A DNA stretch of 64,000 nucleotides, from NCBI RefSeq assembly GCF_016907435.1, contig NZ_JAFBBZ010000001.1, positions 744,001 through 808,000 of the forward strand. Reading direction: 5' to 3'. The notes beneath the pieces were generated by a model. It saw only the letters and a program-made list of their open reading frames with translations. It was not told where the DNA came from and did not search any database. A program made the position numbers and the translations under genes. Shown piece after piece: positions 51,390 to 59,528 of this stretch. The stretch comes from Nocardioides salarius. Its GTDB lineage: Bacteria; Actinomycetota; Actinomycetes; Propionibacteriales; Nocardioidaceae. The first letter of the stretch is position 1, and each line of letters opens with the position of its first letter.

Positions 51390-52085
51390 GTGCCGCTGAT
51401 CGAGCTCGACGCCGCCGGGGTCGCCGTCGCGACCCCGGACGGCGACAGGGTGCTGCTCGAGCCCACCACGCTCGCCCTCACCGAGCACCGCGTCGCCGTC
51501 GTCGGCGCCAACGGGTCGGGCAAGTCGACGCTCGCCCGGATGCTCAACGGACTGGTCGCCCCCACCACCGGGGCGGTGCGCGTCGCCGGCCTCGACGTCG
51601 TCAAGCAGGGCGCGGCGGTGCGCCGCAAGGTCGCCTTCAGCTTCACCGACCCCGCGGCCCAGCTGGTGATGCCGACCTGCGTCGAGGACGTCGAGCTGTC
51701 CCTGCGCCGCCGCGAGCGCCGCGCCGGTCGCCGCCGCGAGCTCGCGACGGCGGTGCTGGAGCGCTTCGGGCTCGCCGACAAGGCGGACGTCTCGGTGCAC
51801 AGCCTCTCCGGGGGCCAGCGCCAGCTCCTGGCGCTGGCGGGGGTGCTGGCCACCGACCCCGACGTGCTGGTCGCCGACGAGCCGACCACCCTGCTCGACC
51901 TGGCCAACACCCGGCGCATCGGCGACCTGCTGCTGGGCCTGGAGCAGCAGCTGGTGCTCGTCACCCACGACCTCGACCTGGCCCGGCGCTGCGACCGGGT
52001 GCTGGTGGTCGAGGACGCCCGGGTCGTGCACGACGGGCCGGCCGAGGCCGCGGTGGCGGCGTACGAGGCGAGCGTGCTGGGATGA
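51390..52085 (+). CDS. bioM: Biotin transporter ATPase
   Basis: This 231-residue ECF-type ABC ATPase powers biotin uptake. It has Walker A VVGANGSGKSTLARML, a Q-loop in DPAAQLVMPTC, signature SLSGGQRQLLALAG, Walker B VLVADEPTTLLDLAN and switch histidine VTHDLDLARRC. The GTG at 51390 lies 3 bp after the bioY stop. Confidence 0.94.
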   Translation: MPLIELDAAGVAVATPDGDRVLLEPTTLALTEHRVAVVGANGSGKSTLARMLNGLVAPTTGAVRVAGLDVVKQGAAVRRKVAFSFTDPAAQLVMPTCVEDVELSLRRRERRAGRRRELATAVLERFGLADKADVSVHSLSGGQRQLLALAGVLATDPDVLVADEPTTLLDLANTRRIGDLLLGLEQQLVLVTHDLDLARRCDRVLVVEDARVVHDGPAEAAVAAYEASVLG

Positions 52086-52103
52086 CCTGCCGATGAGCAG
52101 CCG

Positions 52104-52718
52104 ATGAGCAGCGCCGTGACCGTCGCGGCCTACCGGCCCGGCGACACCCTGGTGCACCGGCTGCCGGTGGGCGCCAAGCTGGCCGCGCTGGCGCTCTTCA
52201 GCCTCTCGGTGGTGCTGGTGCGCTCGATGCCGGCCTCGTGGGTGTGGCTGGGCCTGGCGCTGCTGGCCGCGCTGGTGGCGCGCACCGACCTGGGCACCCT
52301 GCTGCGCGCGGCCCGGATGATCCTGGTGCTGGCGGTGGTCGTCTCGGCGTTCCAGTGGTGGATCGACGGCCCGGCGAAGGCGGTGGAGACCCTGGTCGAC
52401 CTGCTGGCCCTCGCGCTGGGCGCGATCGTGGTCAGCGCGACCACGTCGGTCAACGCGATGCTCGACGCGATCGTGCGCTGGGTCGGCCCGCTGCGTCGGG
52501 TCGGCGTCGACCCCGAGCGGGTGGCGCTGACCTTCTCGATGGCGATCGGCGCGCTGCCGGGCACGGTGGGCCTGGCCCTGGAGACCCGCGACGCGGCGCG
52601 TGCACGCGGCCTGGGCCGGCACCCCCGCGCCTACGTGACGCCCTTCGTGGTGCGGGTGGTCGCGCGCGCCCACGAGACCGGCGACGCCCTGCACGCCCGC
52701 GGTCTCGGCGACGACTGA
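52104..52718 (+). CDS. bioN: Biotin transporter transmembrane coupling protein
   Basis: BioN is the T-component linking BioM to BioY. The 204-residue protein has DTLVHRLPVGAKLAALALFS, several helices, ALTFSMAIGALPGTVGLALE, and the coupling-helix Ala-Arg-Gly signatures RDAARARGLGRH and ALHARGLGDD. Of several nearby ATGs, that at 52104 is the only one not followed by an in-frame stop. Confidence 0.92.
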   Translation: MSSAVTVAAYRPGDTLVHRLPVGAKLAALALFSLSVVLVRSMPASWVWLGLALLAALVARTDLGTLLRAARMILVLAVVVSAFQWWIDGPAKAVETLVDLLALALGAIVVSATTSVNAMLDAIVRWVGPLRRVGVDPERVALTFSMAIGALPGTVGLALETRDAARARGLGRHPRAYVTPFVVRVVARAHETGDALHARGLGDD

Positions 52719-52752
52719 GCCGACCGAGCCGACCGAGCCGAGGGGCGAGGCT

Positions 52753-54156
52753 TCACCAGCCCGGCGGTCGCCGGTGGTGCCACGGGGCCGCCTGCTCGAC
52801 CTGGGCCGCGAGCGCCAGCAGGGCGGCCTCGCCGGCGGGGCGACCGGCGAGCATCACGCCCACCGGGAGGCCGTCGGGGGTCCAGTGCAGGGGCAGGCTG
52901 ATCGCGGGCATGCCGGTGACGTTCCAGGCCGAGGTCCACGGGGTGAAGCGCTTCTGGGCCTCGAAGTCGGCGGCCGGGTCGGCGTCGTCGCGCAGCGCCC
53001 CGACCGGCAGCGGCGGCGCCGCCAGCGTCGGCGTCAGCACCGCGTCGTACGCCGCGAGGGCCCGGACCGCCTCAGCGGCGTGGCGGCGCATCGCCCCGAT
53101 GGCCAGGCCGAGCTCGGGGCCGGAGACGGCGCGGCCGCGCTCGCTGAGCCAGCGGGTCAGCGGGCGCAGCAGGTGCTCGCGGCCGGCGGGGGCGGTCGAC
53201 ATGGCGGTCAGCACCGCCCAGCAGGTGTGGAAGACCGGGACGGCGTCGCGGCTCATCGGCACCGGCACGTCGACGACCTCGTGGCCGAGGCCCTCGAGCA
53301 GCCGGGAGGCGTCGTCCCAGGCGGTCAGGCACTCGGCGTCGACGGCGGTGTCGGCGATGACGGGCTGGGCGAAGCGGGCGATCCGCAGCCGGCCGGGCTC
53401 GCGGTCGCAGGCGTCGAGGAACGTGCCGTCGGGCTCGGGTGCCCAGCTCGGGTCACCGGTGCGGGGCCCGGCCAGCACGTCGAGGAGGGCCGCGGCGTCG
53501 CGGACGGTGCGGGTGATCGGGCCGGCGGTGGCGAGACCGATCGGGTCGCCGTACATCGGGAAGCCGCTGATGCGGCCGCGCGAGGGCTTGAGGCCGACCA
53601 GGCCGCAGCACGAGGCGGGGATGCGGATCGAGCCGCCGCCGTCGGAGCCCTGGGCCAGCGGCACCAGGCCGGCGGCCACCGCGGCGGCCGCGCCCCCGGA
53701 GGAGCCGCCGGCCATCCGGGTGCGGTCCCAGGGGGTGACGGCGGGCGGGTGCCCCTCGGGCTCGGTGTAGCAGGGCGACCCGAACTCGGGCGTCGCTGTC
53801 TTGCCGAGGCTGACCAGCCCGGCGTCCTCCAGCGAGAGCACCACCCCGTCGGAGACCTCCGGCACGAAGTCGTCGTAGGCGGCGGAGCCGAAGGCGGTGC
53901 GGACACCGGCGGTGAGGTTGAGGTCCTTGACCGCGGTGGGCAGGCCCCAGAGGGGGCCGGCGCCGTCGGGCGGGACGGCGCCGAGGGCGGCGGCTCGCTC
54001 GCGGGCCTGCTCGGCGGTGTGGTGCACGAAGGCGCCGACGTCGTCGAGCCGCTCGACACGGTCGAGGTAGTGCTCGGCCAGCTCGAGCGGGGACGTCTCG
54101 CCGCGGCGGACGAGCGCCCCCTGCTCGAGGGCGGTCAGGTCGTGGAGGTCGGCCAT
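52753..54156 (-). CDS. Amidase-signature hydrolase
   Basis: The 467-residue protein has the full amidase signature: LWGLPTAVKDLNLTAGVRTA (catalytic Lys), [20 protein letters not shown] (cis-Ser) and LAQGSDGGGSIRIPASCCGL (nucleophile Ser). The order is single-domain, unlike GatA's genomic context with gatB/gatC, which are absent. The substrate is unknown; a broad-specificity amidase is the safest call. Convergent with bioN; the flavin reductase gene lies 16 bp upstream on the same strand. Confidence 0.9.
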   Translation of the reverse strand: MADLHDLTALEQGALVRRGETSPLELAEHYLDRVERLDDVGAFVHHTAEQARERAAALGAVPPDGAGPLWGLPTAVKDLNLTAGVRTAFGSAAYDDFVPEVSDGVVLSLEDAGLVSLGKTATPEFGSPCYTEPEGHPPAVTPWDRTRMAGGSSGGAAAAVAAGLVPLAQGSDGGGSIRIPASCCGLVGLKPSRGRISGFPMYGDPIGLATAGPITRTVRDAAALLDVLAGPRTGDPSWAPEPDGTFLDACDREPGRLRIARFAQPVIADTAVDAECLTAWDDASRLLEGLGHEVVDVPVPMSRDAVPVFHTCWAVLTAMSTAPAGREHLLRPLTRWLSERGRAVSGPELGLAIGAMRRHAAEAVRALAAYDAVLTPTLAAPPLPVGALRDDADPAADFEAQKRFTPWTSAWNVTGMPAISLPLHWTPDGLPVGVMLAGRPAGEAALLALAAQVEQAAPWHHRRPPGW

Positions 54157-54172
54157 GCCACGACCCTAGGCC

Positions 54173-54718
54173 TCAGGCTGCGACGGCGTCGCTGTGCGCG
54201 ACGAGGCGTCGCACGGCGTCGGCCAGCTTCTCCTGCACCTCGGGGTCGGTCAGCGGGTCGACCTCGAGGGCCGACTGCGACACGGTGATGTCCTCGACGA
54301 CGGTCGCGCCGGCGACACCGGCGGAGCGCACGACGTCGGCGTGCGCCCAGCGGCCGCCGTACGGCGTCGGGGTGGCGCCGATGACGCCGAGCGGGGTTCC
54401 GACCAGGGCACCGGCGCCGTAGGGCCGCGAGAGCCAGTCGATGGCGTTGTTGAGCACGGCCGGCATGGTGCCGTTGTACTCGGGGGTGACGACGAGGACG
54501 CGGTCGGCGGCGCCGACGGTCTCGCGCAGGCGCACGGCCGCGGCCGGCGGGGTCTCGCCGTCGAGGTCCTCGTTGTAGAAGGGCAGCTCGCCCAGGCCGT
54601 CGACGATCTCGAGCTCGACGCCCTCGGGCGCGGAGGCCACCAGGCCCTCGGCCAGGCGGCGGTTGAGGGAGTCGGCACGGAGGCTGCCGACGAGGACGGC
54701 GATACGGGTTGAAGTCAT
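54173..54718 (-). CDS. NADPH-dependent FMN reductase
   Basis: This 181-residue flavodoxin-fold protein is of the chromate/azo/quinone reductase type. Motifs are RIAVLVGSLRADSLNRRLAE (FMN phosphate loop), LPFYNEDLDGETPPAAAVRL and VTPEYNGTMPAVLNNAIDWL, the last diagnostic. The ATG at 54718 is followed by TSTRIAVLVG. It is probably co-transcribed with the amidase; the physiological electron acceptor is unknown. Confidence 0.9.
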   Translation of the reverse strand: MTSTRIAVLVGSLRADSLNRRLAEGLVASAPEGVELEIVDGLGELPFYNEDLDGETPPAAAVRLRETVGAADRVLVVTPEYNGTMPAVLNNAIDWLSRPYGAGALVGTPLGVIGATPTPYGGRWAHADVVRSAGVAGATVVEDITVSQSALEVDPLTDPEVQEKLADAVRRLVAHSDAVAA

Positions 54719-54783
54719 GCAAGCTTCAACCAATGAAGCCCCTGCGACATTCCCCGGGCGAGCCCCTTGAGGCGTGAAGCCGG

Positions 54784-56097
54784 TCACCGCGCGTCGAGCT
54801 CGAGGGTGCCGTGGGTGGTGACGGCGTAGCTGTGCCCGTGTTGGTCGCGCCAGAGGTAGTCGCCGTGGTCGGTGCGGTGGTAGGTCCAGCGTTCCTCGGT
54901 CTTGGCCCGGTGGTGGTGTCGACACAGTGGCGCGAGGTTGCCTGGATGGGTTTGGCCGGGCGGGCCGCCGAGGTGGATCGGGACGTAGGGACTGATGTGG
55001 TCGAGGTCGCAGCGCGGGGAGCCGGTGTCGCAGAACGGGAAGACGCAGTGGGTGTCGCGGCGGGTGACCAGGTCGCGCATCCAGCGGGGCGGGTCGTGGT
55101 CGTCGATCGCGTCGACCCGTGCCATGTCGAGGACCGGCAGCACGCTGACAGAGGCTGCGCCTGCGAGCCAGCCGCGGATCTTCGCGAGTGTCGCGGGACC
55201 GAGGCCGAGCACCTGACCGACCTGCGTCGTGTCGGCCGCCAGGTCCTCGCTGGTGATGTCGATGTTGAGCCGCACCCGAGGCCGGGGTGCACCGAGCCCG
55301 TCGAGCACGGCGCCGAGCGCCTCGATCTGCCGCACACCCAGGTCGCGCTCGTTGTCCGTATCGGCGGGGTCGGTGGGATCGGCTGACGGGGCGGTGGTGT
55401 CGGTGATCAGGTCGTGCAGGCGCTGCAGGGTGGGGGTGTCTCCGGTGATGCCGAGCCAGGAGGTGCCGGCCCACTGCCCGCCCTCACCGGGGCGTCGGTG
55501 GCGCAGGGTGAGGCCCCACTCGTTGGTGGCGACCTTCTCCTCCGCGACCTCCAACGACGCGGGGTCGTACAGGGCGATCGCCTCGGCGACCGCCCGGTCG
55601 ATGCGGGTCGGACCCACGGAGTCCACGACCGGTGCCAGCACGGTGTCGACGTGCGCGGCGGCCTCGGGCGAGAGCCCTTGGGTGGCTTTCGCGACCCGAC
55701 GTGCGCGCCACAGCGCGACGTCGAGGGACTCCACCCGGGCGTGGATCTTCGGCAACCGGTGCCGCAGCTCGAGCGCCTCGGCCATCAGGCTGGTGGTCGC
55801 CGCCGGCGACATCCGCATCACCGCGGCCAGCTTCTCGGCCGAGAACTCCGCGACCGCAGGCACCCCTTCCCCGCCGATCCAGGCGTCGCAGTCCCAGACC
55901 CGCTCCTGCTCGCCCCACGAGAGCCGGCTCTCGTCGTCTGCTGCGGGGTTCAGGTCGCACCAGCGCAGCACCACCCGCAACCGGCGCCGCTCGGCCTTGC
56001 GGACCTCCGCCTCGGCCTCGTGGGCGAAGTCGAGCAACCACTCAGCGTCGAGGTCGTCGACCTCGAGAGGCTGGCCGTGGCTGTCAGTCTCGATCAT
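54784..56097 (-). CDS. DUF222/HNH endonuclease-domain protein (13E12 type), SOS-linked
   Basis: The 437-residue protein has a DUF222 N-terminal region (AEWLLDFAHEAEAEVRKAER, SAEKLAAVMRMSPAATTSLM, LSPEAAAHVDTVLAPVV) and a C-terminal HNH nuclease: CVFPFCDTGSPRCDLDHISP, then NLAPLCRHHHRAKTEERW. Such proteins are multicopy in actinobacteria (the 13E12 family of mycobacteria), and several there are LexA-regulated. A perfect LexA box ends 13 bp... upstream of this ATG (14 bp from the start). The substrate and biological role are unknown; a part in mobile DNA or damage response is inference. Confidence 0.9.
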   Translation of the reverse strand: MIETDSHGQPLEVDDLDAEWLLDFAHEAEAEVRKAERRRLRVVLRWCDLNPAADDESRLSWGEQERVWDCDAWIGGEGVPAVAEFSAEKLAAVMRMSPAATTSLMAEALELRHRLPKIHARVESLDVALWRARRVAKATQGLSPEAAAHVDTVLAPVVDSVGPTRIDRAVAEAIALYDPASLEVAEEKVATNEWGLTLRHRRPGEGGQWAGTSWLGITGDTPTLQRLHDLITDTTAPSADPTDPADTDNERDLGVRQIEALGAVLDGLGAPRPRVRLNIDITSEDLAADTTQVGQVLGLGPATLAKIRGWLAGAASVSVLPVLDMARVDAIDDHDPPRWMRDLVTRRDTHCVFPFCDTGSPRCDLDHISPYVPIHLGGPPGQTHPGNLAPLCRHHHRAKTEERWTYHRTDHGDYLWRDQHGHSYAVTTHGTLELDAR

Positions 56098-56110
56098 GAC
56101 CCGATTTTAC

Positions 56111-56126
56111 TCGAACAGGTGTTCGA
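56111..56126. promoter_or_regulatory. LexA (SOS) box
   Basis: TCGAACAGGTGTTCGA is a perfect match to the actinobacterial SOS box TCGAAC-N4-GTTCGA. It is 13 bp upstream of the HNH gene's ATG, so repression of that gene until DNA damage is expected. Confidence 0.88.
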
Positions 56127-56329
56127 GAGCAAGGGATTGTGCACACCTGGTTCGTCGCTCCCGGACCCTGCCAGGGCCTGCTGCGCGACCCCGGCGGCGA
56201 GGTTGGGTCGCCGGTCGCCACGGACCCTCCGATGCCCGGAGGGCGAGCTTCCGGGCTGCGGGACAGGTCACGCATCAGGACGCGCACTCCTGCCGATGTC
56301 CGTGCAGCCCAGGGACTCCGCTCCGGGCC

Positions 56330-56426
56330 CGTAGCCGAACGGGCACAACGCTTCGCCAGGCAGCCCCGACACCGGCTCTCCGCAGGGGCGCACGGCGCGA
56401 CGGGCCGTTGTGCCCGTTCGACTACG
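56330..56426. repeat. Long inverted repeat in a 429-bp gene-poor gap
   Basis: Arms at 56330-56350 and 56406-56426 (21 bp, one mismatch; shared core CGAACGGGCACAACG and its complement) flank 55 bp. A transcript would form a long hairpin. The gap from the HNH gene to the lipoprotein (56098-56526) otherwise shows only the LexA box and no convincing gene; open frames there lack normal codon bias and ribosome sites. The repeat might be a remnant of a mobile element or a dispersed repeat. Confidence 0.6.
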
Positions 56427-56526
56427 ACCTGCTCGAGCGAAACTGACGCGGGGGCTGGCATCCGACTCTGCCGAGCAGCGCGCACTGACCGCGGAACCAC
56501 TGGCGCTATGAGATCGTCGAACAACC

Positions 56527-57207
56527 ATGCCGCTGCCGAACTCCTCGAGCCTCCCCGTTGCCGCAGCTTCCCGCTCTCGCGCCTGGAGGCGGATCGGCGC
56601 GACCCTCGGCGTTGCGACCGCAGTCCTGCTCCTCGCCGGATGCGACCTGCCCTGGTCGGGCAGCCCAACTGCTAAAGACCCCGAGGTCCGTCCGAGCGAG
56701 CTCACCGACGCGGCTGGTCAACCGTGCCCGCAGGAGTTGCCTATCGGTGAGGACCCGTCCGGTCACGGCTTCGGCATCGAGGAGGTCGCGGACGAACGTC
56801 CGACTCTCCTCGTTCCGCAAGAGGCATGGGTCTGTCAGTACAACACGTTCGATGTCGGCACGACCGCCAGCGGCGGGGCCGTCTACGGGTGGAGCCGTGC
56901 AGGGCGTCCTAAACCCGTCGCCGCCACCGACCTCCCGGACCTGCAGGACGCCCTGGACGATCTTGCCCCCGCTGATCGCAGCGGTGGATGCAACGCCGAC
57001 CTCGGCCCGCGCTGGATGGTCGTCTACAGCCACGATGGCGACCTGACCGGAGTAGTCGTCGACGACTACGGCTGCCGCGACGTCCGGCTCACAGACAACC
57101 CGACCGCGACGCCGCCCGGTGCAGACAACCAGGAAGGGACGGTCGGCGGCGTTCTCGACGGTGGCGCTGCAATCCTCGATGTCCTTGGCGTCGGTCGCTC
57201 GAACTGA
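56527..57207 (+). CDS. Putative lipoprotein, function unknown
   Basis: The 226-residue product has a basic N-terminus (SRSRAWRRIG), a hydrophobic stretch and a lipobox (VATAVLLLAGCDLPWSG), so it should be a membrane-anchored lipoprotein. The mature region is acidic with several cysteines (GQPCPQEL, AWVCQYNTF, RSGGCNADLG, DDYGCRDVRL) that may pair as disulfides. I recognise no domain. Base use is somewhat less GC-biased than its neighbours, consistent with accessory DNA. The ATG at 56527 has no clear ribosome binding site. An IS110-type element begins just beyond its stop. Confidence 0.65.
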   Translation: MPLPNSSSLPVAAASRSRAWRRIGATLGVATAVLLLAGCDLPWSGSPTAKDPEVRPSELTDAAGQPCPQELPIGEDPSGHGFGIEEVADERPTLLVPQEAWVCQYNTFDVGTTASGGAVYGWSRAGRPKPVAATDLPDLQDALDDLAPADRSGGCNADLGPRWMVVYSHDGDLTGVVVDDYGCRDVRLTDNPTATPPGADNQEGTVGGVLDGGAAILDVLGVGRSN

Positions 57208-57217
57208 TCGTCCGGAT

Positions 57218-58680
57218 CTGGCACCCCTCTGTGTCAACGGGTGCTGGGGACGAGGTTCTTCACGTGCTCGCGGTCGGGGCGTAGCGTCGGCCTCGCGGGT
57301 CCGGGAAGTGGCTGATCCGAAGTGTCGATGTGCGGGTGTGAGTCGACCGCGCTGGAGTGAAGAGTCGCCCCGCGGTGCCCTCCCGGATCCGCGTCCACGG
57401 GCGTGGTGGGGGCCTTGCTGTCGGCGACGAGCTGGCGGTAGACGACGTCGGACAGGCGTCGTTTGAGGCAGCGCAGTGCCTCCATCGGTGTCTTGCCTTC
57501 GGCGAGCTTGCGGCGGTAGTAGGCGCGGCCTTCGGTGTCGTGGCGGATTTGCACGATCGCGGCGATGTGCAGCACGTGGTTCATCCGGCGGTTCCCGGCG
57601 CGGGAGAGCCGGTGACGGTTCTGCTCACCCGATGAAGCGTCCAGGGGTGCGGTCCCGGTCCAGGACGCGAACCGGTTCCGGTCGGCGAACCGGGCCACGT
57701 CACCGACGTCGGCCAGGATGCGTGCGGCACCGGCGGGGCCGATCCCGTAGATGCCCATGAGGTTCGATCCGCGCGCGGTCACGGCGTCCTTCAGCTCGGC
57801 CTTGATCTTCTTCAGCTTCGCATCGAGTACGACCAGGTCGGCGACCTGCTCAGCTGCCATCCGGCGTCGGGTCTTGCCGGCGACGTCGCGAGGCCGCACG
57901 GTGGCCAGCATGGCCTTGGCCTGTGCAGCGGACAGGTCGCGTTTGCGCTGGCCAGGCAGCAGTTCGCTGAGCAGGCGCTGCAACCGGTTGACCGTCTGCA
58001 CACGCTGGTGGGCCAACTCATCACGGCGCTCGGTGAGCATCCGCAACGCCTCGAGCTCACCGTCCTCGACCACGACCCGTAGCCCCGGAGTGCGGACCGC
58101 GACCACGGCAATGGAGTGGGCATCCAGGGCGTCGGTCTTGCGGTTGTGCCCGGTGTCGAACAACCTCACCCGGGCCGCGAGCTTGGCCGGCACATCGACG
58201 ACGTGCTCACCGGCGGCGATGAGTCGCTGGGCCAGTGGGCGACCGGCGCCGTTGGCTCCCTCCACGGCCCAGGTGCGGTGTGGCCACTGCTTCACATAAC
58301 GCTGCATCGCGGCGTAGCCGGCCTGATCGGTCCCGAAGCGCCCGGTGCCGAGCAGGCGCTCGTTGGGGTCGACGACCTCGATCGTCACCGACATCTTGTG
58401 GGGATCGACCCCGATGATCACGTCCCTGGTTGTCTTCAACCTGTTCACCTCGTCCGTCGTGGTTCCAGTTGGGGACGACGAGGTGGGCATTGCTACTACG
58501 AGCTGGGCAGACCCCTCTTGAGCCACTCCTCGTCACGGGGCCCGACGGGTCGCAGTCCAGATGAGAGCCACACCCCAGTAGCCGGTGGGCAGCCGCATAA
58601 CGAGCGTCCCGCCGGACCCCTGGACCGAGTCTGGCCAGACGCCGGTCCTGCTGGGAAGTCTCCTAGTAGCCGCGTAGCGT
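57218..58680 (-). mobile_element. IS110-type insertion sequence (ends not fixed)
   Basis: The element consists of the transposase and the non-coding DNA upstream of it. Candidate junction sequences share a core: CTGGCACCCCTCT at 57218-57230 beside the transposase stop, and CTGGGCAGACCCCTCT at 58503-58518 upstream of its start. If the latter is the other end the element is about 1.3 kb; if the hairpin-rich region to about 58680 belongs to it, it is about 1.45 kb. No terminal inverted repeat or target duplication is expected for the family. Confidence 0.55.
57234..58448 (-). CDS. IS110-family transposase
   Basis: The ~404-residue transposase has the N-terminal DEDD (RuvC-like) domain: DVIIGVDPHKMSVTIEVVD, HRTWAVEGANGAGRPLAQRL and GHNRKTDALDAHSIAVVAVR. 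The C-terminal Transposase_20 domain reads NLMGIYGIGPAGAARILADV and FASWTGTAPLDASSGEQNRH, the latter with the candidate catalytic serine. IS110 enzymes recombine DNA without terminal inverted repeats, guided by an element-encoded bridge RNA. The gene looks intact. GTG at 58448 (VNRLKTTRDV) fits the family; ATG 58490 or GTG 58526 are longer alternatives. It lies 26 bp past the lipoprotein stop, convergent. Confidence 0.9.
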   Translation of the reverse strand: MNRLKTTRDVIIGVDPHKMSVTIEVVDPNERLLGTGRFGTDQAGYAAMQRYVKQWPHRTWAVEGANGAGRPLAQRLIAAGEHVVDVPAKLAARVRLFDTGHNRKTDALDAHSIAVVAVRTPGLRVVVEDGELEALRMLTERRDELAHQRVQTVNRLQRLLSELLPGQRKRDLSAAQAKAMLATVRPRDVAGKTRRRMAAEQVADLVVLDAKLKKIKAELKDAVTARGSNLMGIYGIGPAGAARILADVGDVARFADRNRFASWTGTAPLDASSGEQNRHRLSRAGNRRMNHVLHIAAIVQIRHDTEGRAYYRRKLAEGKTPMEALRCLKRRLSDVVYRQLVADSKAPTTPVDADPGGHRGATLHSSAVDSHPHIDTSDQPLPGPARPTLRPDREHVKNLVPSTR

Positions 58681-58805
58681 GCGCGTCAGCGCGCGCTCAT
58701 CTGCCGCGACCCGCACTTCGCCCCCTCACCGGATGACGCGCCACGACTTCACGTCGAACCAGGCGGCTCGGCGCGCGGACGGCCGGCGTACGCAGCGTCG
58801 GACAC
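58449..58805 (-). ncRNA. Non-coding region upstream of the IS110 transposase; bridge RNA candidate
   Basis: These 357 bp hold no gene. Read on the transposase strand they contain a strong hairpin (GGACCG..CGGTCC enclosing GTCTGG/CCAGAC, 58622-58648) and, about 15 nt downstream, a stem CCGGCGGG/CCCACCGG with one mismatch enclosing an ~18-nt open loop. Near 58447-58484 ACCTCGTC pairs with GACGAGGT around the transposase start. In IS621-type members the bridge RNA is encoded in this end with two large internal loops. The position fits; the RNA itself is inferred. The remainder (58680-58805) shows nothing clear. Confidence 0.4.
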
Positions 58806-59528
58806 TCACCGCCCGAACCAGCGCTCGCTGGTAGCGAGGGCGAGCAGCTCGTCCTGCGAGAGCGTCGGCGCCTCGACGACCGTGCGCCGGTCGGCGTTGG
58901 TGGAAAGGGCCCGCACGACGTAGCCGTGGTTCCAGGCGCTGGCCTCGCGGGTCACGACCTCGTCCACACGCTCGCGGGAGGTCAGCACCGTCAGCCCGCC
59001 CTGCTCCCCGCAGCTGCTGCGCACGTCGAGACGCTCCTCCGCGGCGTCCATCGCGACCCGCTCGGAGCAGGTGAGGCCCGCGGGCTCGATGATGACAGTG
59101 GCGCGCGCGCCGTCGTAGAGGAAGTGCTTGATCTTCTCCCGGGCCGCGTCCTTGGTGTACGTCGGGACGCCCTTCACGGGGGCGGTGGCCTCGGACCCCA
59201 GGATCTCGTCGACGAGGGCGGGGATGTCGGCGGCCGTGACGGCGAGCGCCCGGTCGGTCGCCCGGACGTCGTCGGTCTGCGTGTCCGCGACCTCGGGCGG
59301 CGCCGCGTCGCCGCCGAGCAACGGGGTGCCCACGCCGACGGCCACGCCGACCGCGACGACCGCGGCCAGCGCGGCCAGCGAGGCGCCGACCCGACGGCGG
59401 CGACGCAGGGCGCGTCCCCGGGACACGCCACCACGCACCAGCCGGTCGACGTCGGGGACGAGGGTGTCGGTCGCGGCGTGGAGCAACCCGGAGGCGGCGC
59501 GGTCGGTGGTCGGGGTCGGGTCACTCAT
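58806..59528 (-). CDS. Membrane protein paired with the ECF sigma factor
   Basis: The 240-residue protein has a basic cytoplasmic N-terminal region (RGGVSRGRALRRRRRVGAS), one membrane helix (about residues 48-70, LAALAAVVAVGVAVGVGTPL) and an extracytoplasmic domain with two cysteines (LTCSERVAMD, VRSSCGEQGG). Its start overlaps the sigma gene stop by 8 bp, the position of an anti-sigma factor. There is no zinc-binding anti-sigma motif, so I call it a sigma-linked membrane protein rather than a proven anti-sigma factor. Confidence 0.75.
   Translation of the reverse strand: MSDPTPTTDRAASGLLHAATDTLVPDVDRLVRGGVSRGRALRRRRRVGASLAALAAVVAVGVAVGVGTPLLGGDAAPPEVADTQTDDVRATDRALAVTAADIPALVDEILGSEATAPVKGVPTYTKDAAREKIKHFLYDGARATVIIEPAGLTCSERVAMDAAEERLDVRSSCGEQGGLTVLTSRERVDEVVTREASAWNHGYVVRALSTNADRRTVVEAPTLSQDELLALATSERWFGR

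Noticed and set aside
52753..54156. Amidase as GatA of the tRNA amidotransferase
   Set aside because: No gatC or gatB nearby and a different neighbourhood; only the general amidase signature is supported.
56139..56675. A 178-codon plus-strand frame in the gap before the lipoprotein
   Set aside because: No ribosome binding site, no domain, poor codon bias, and it overlaps the lipoprotein gene out of frame.
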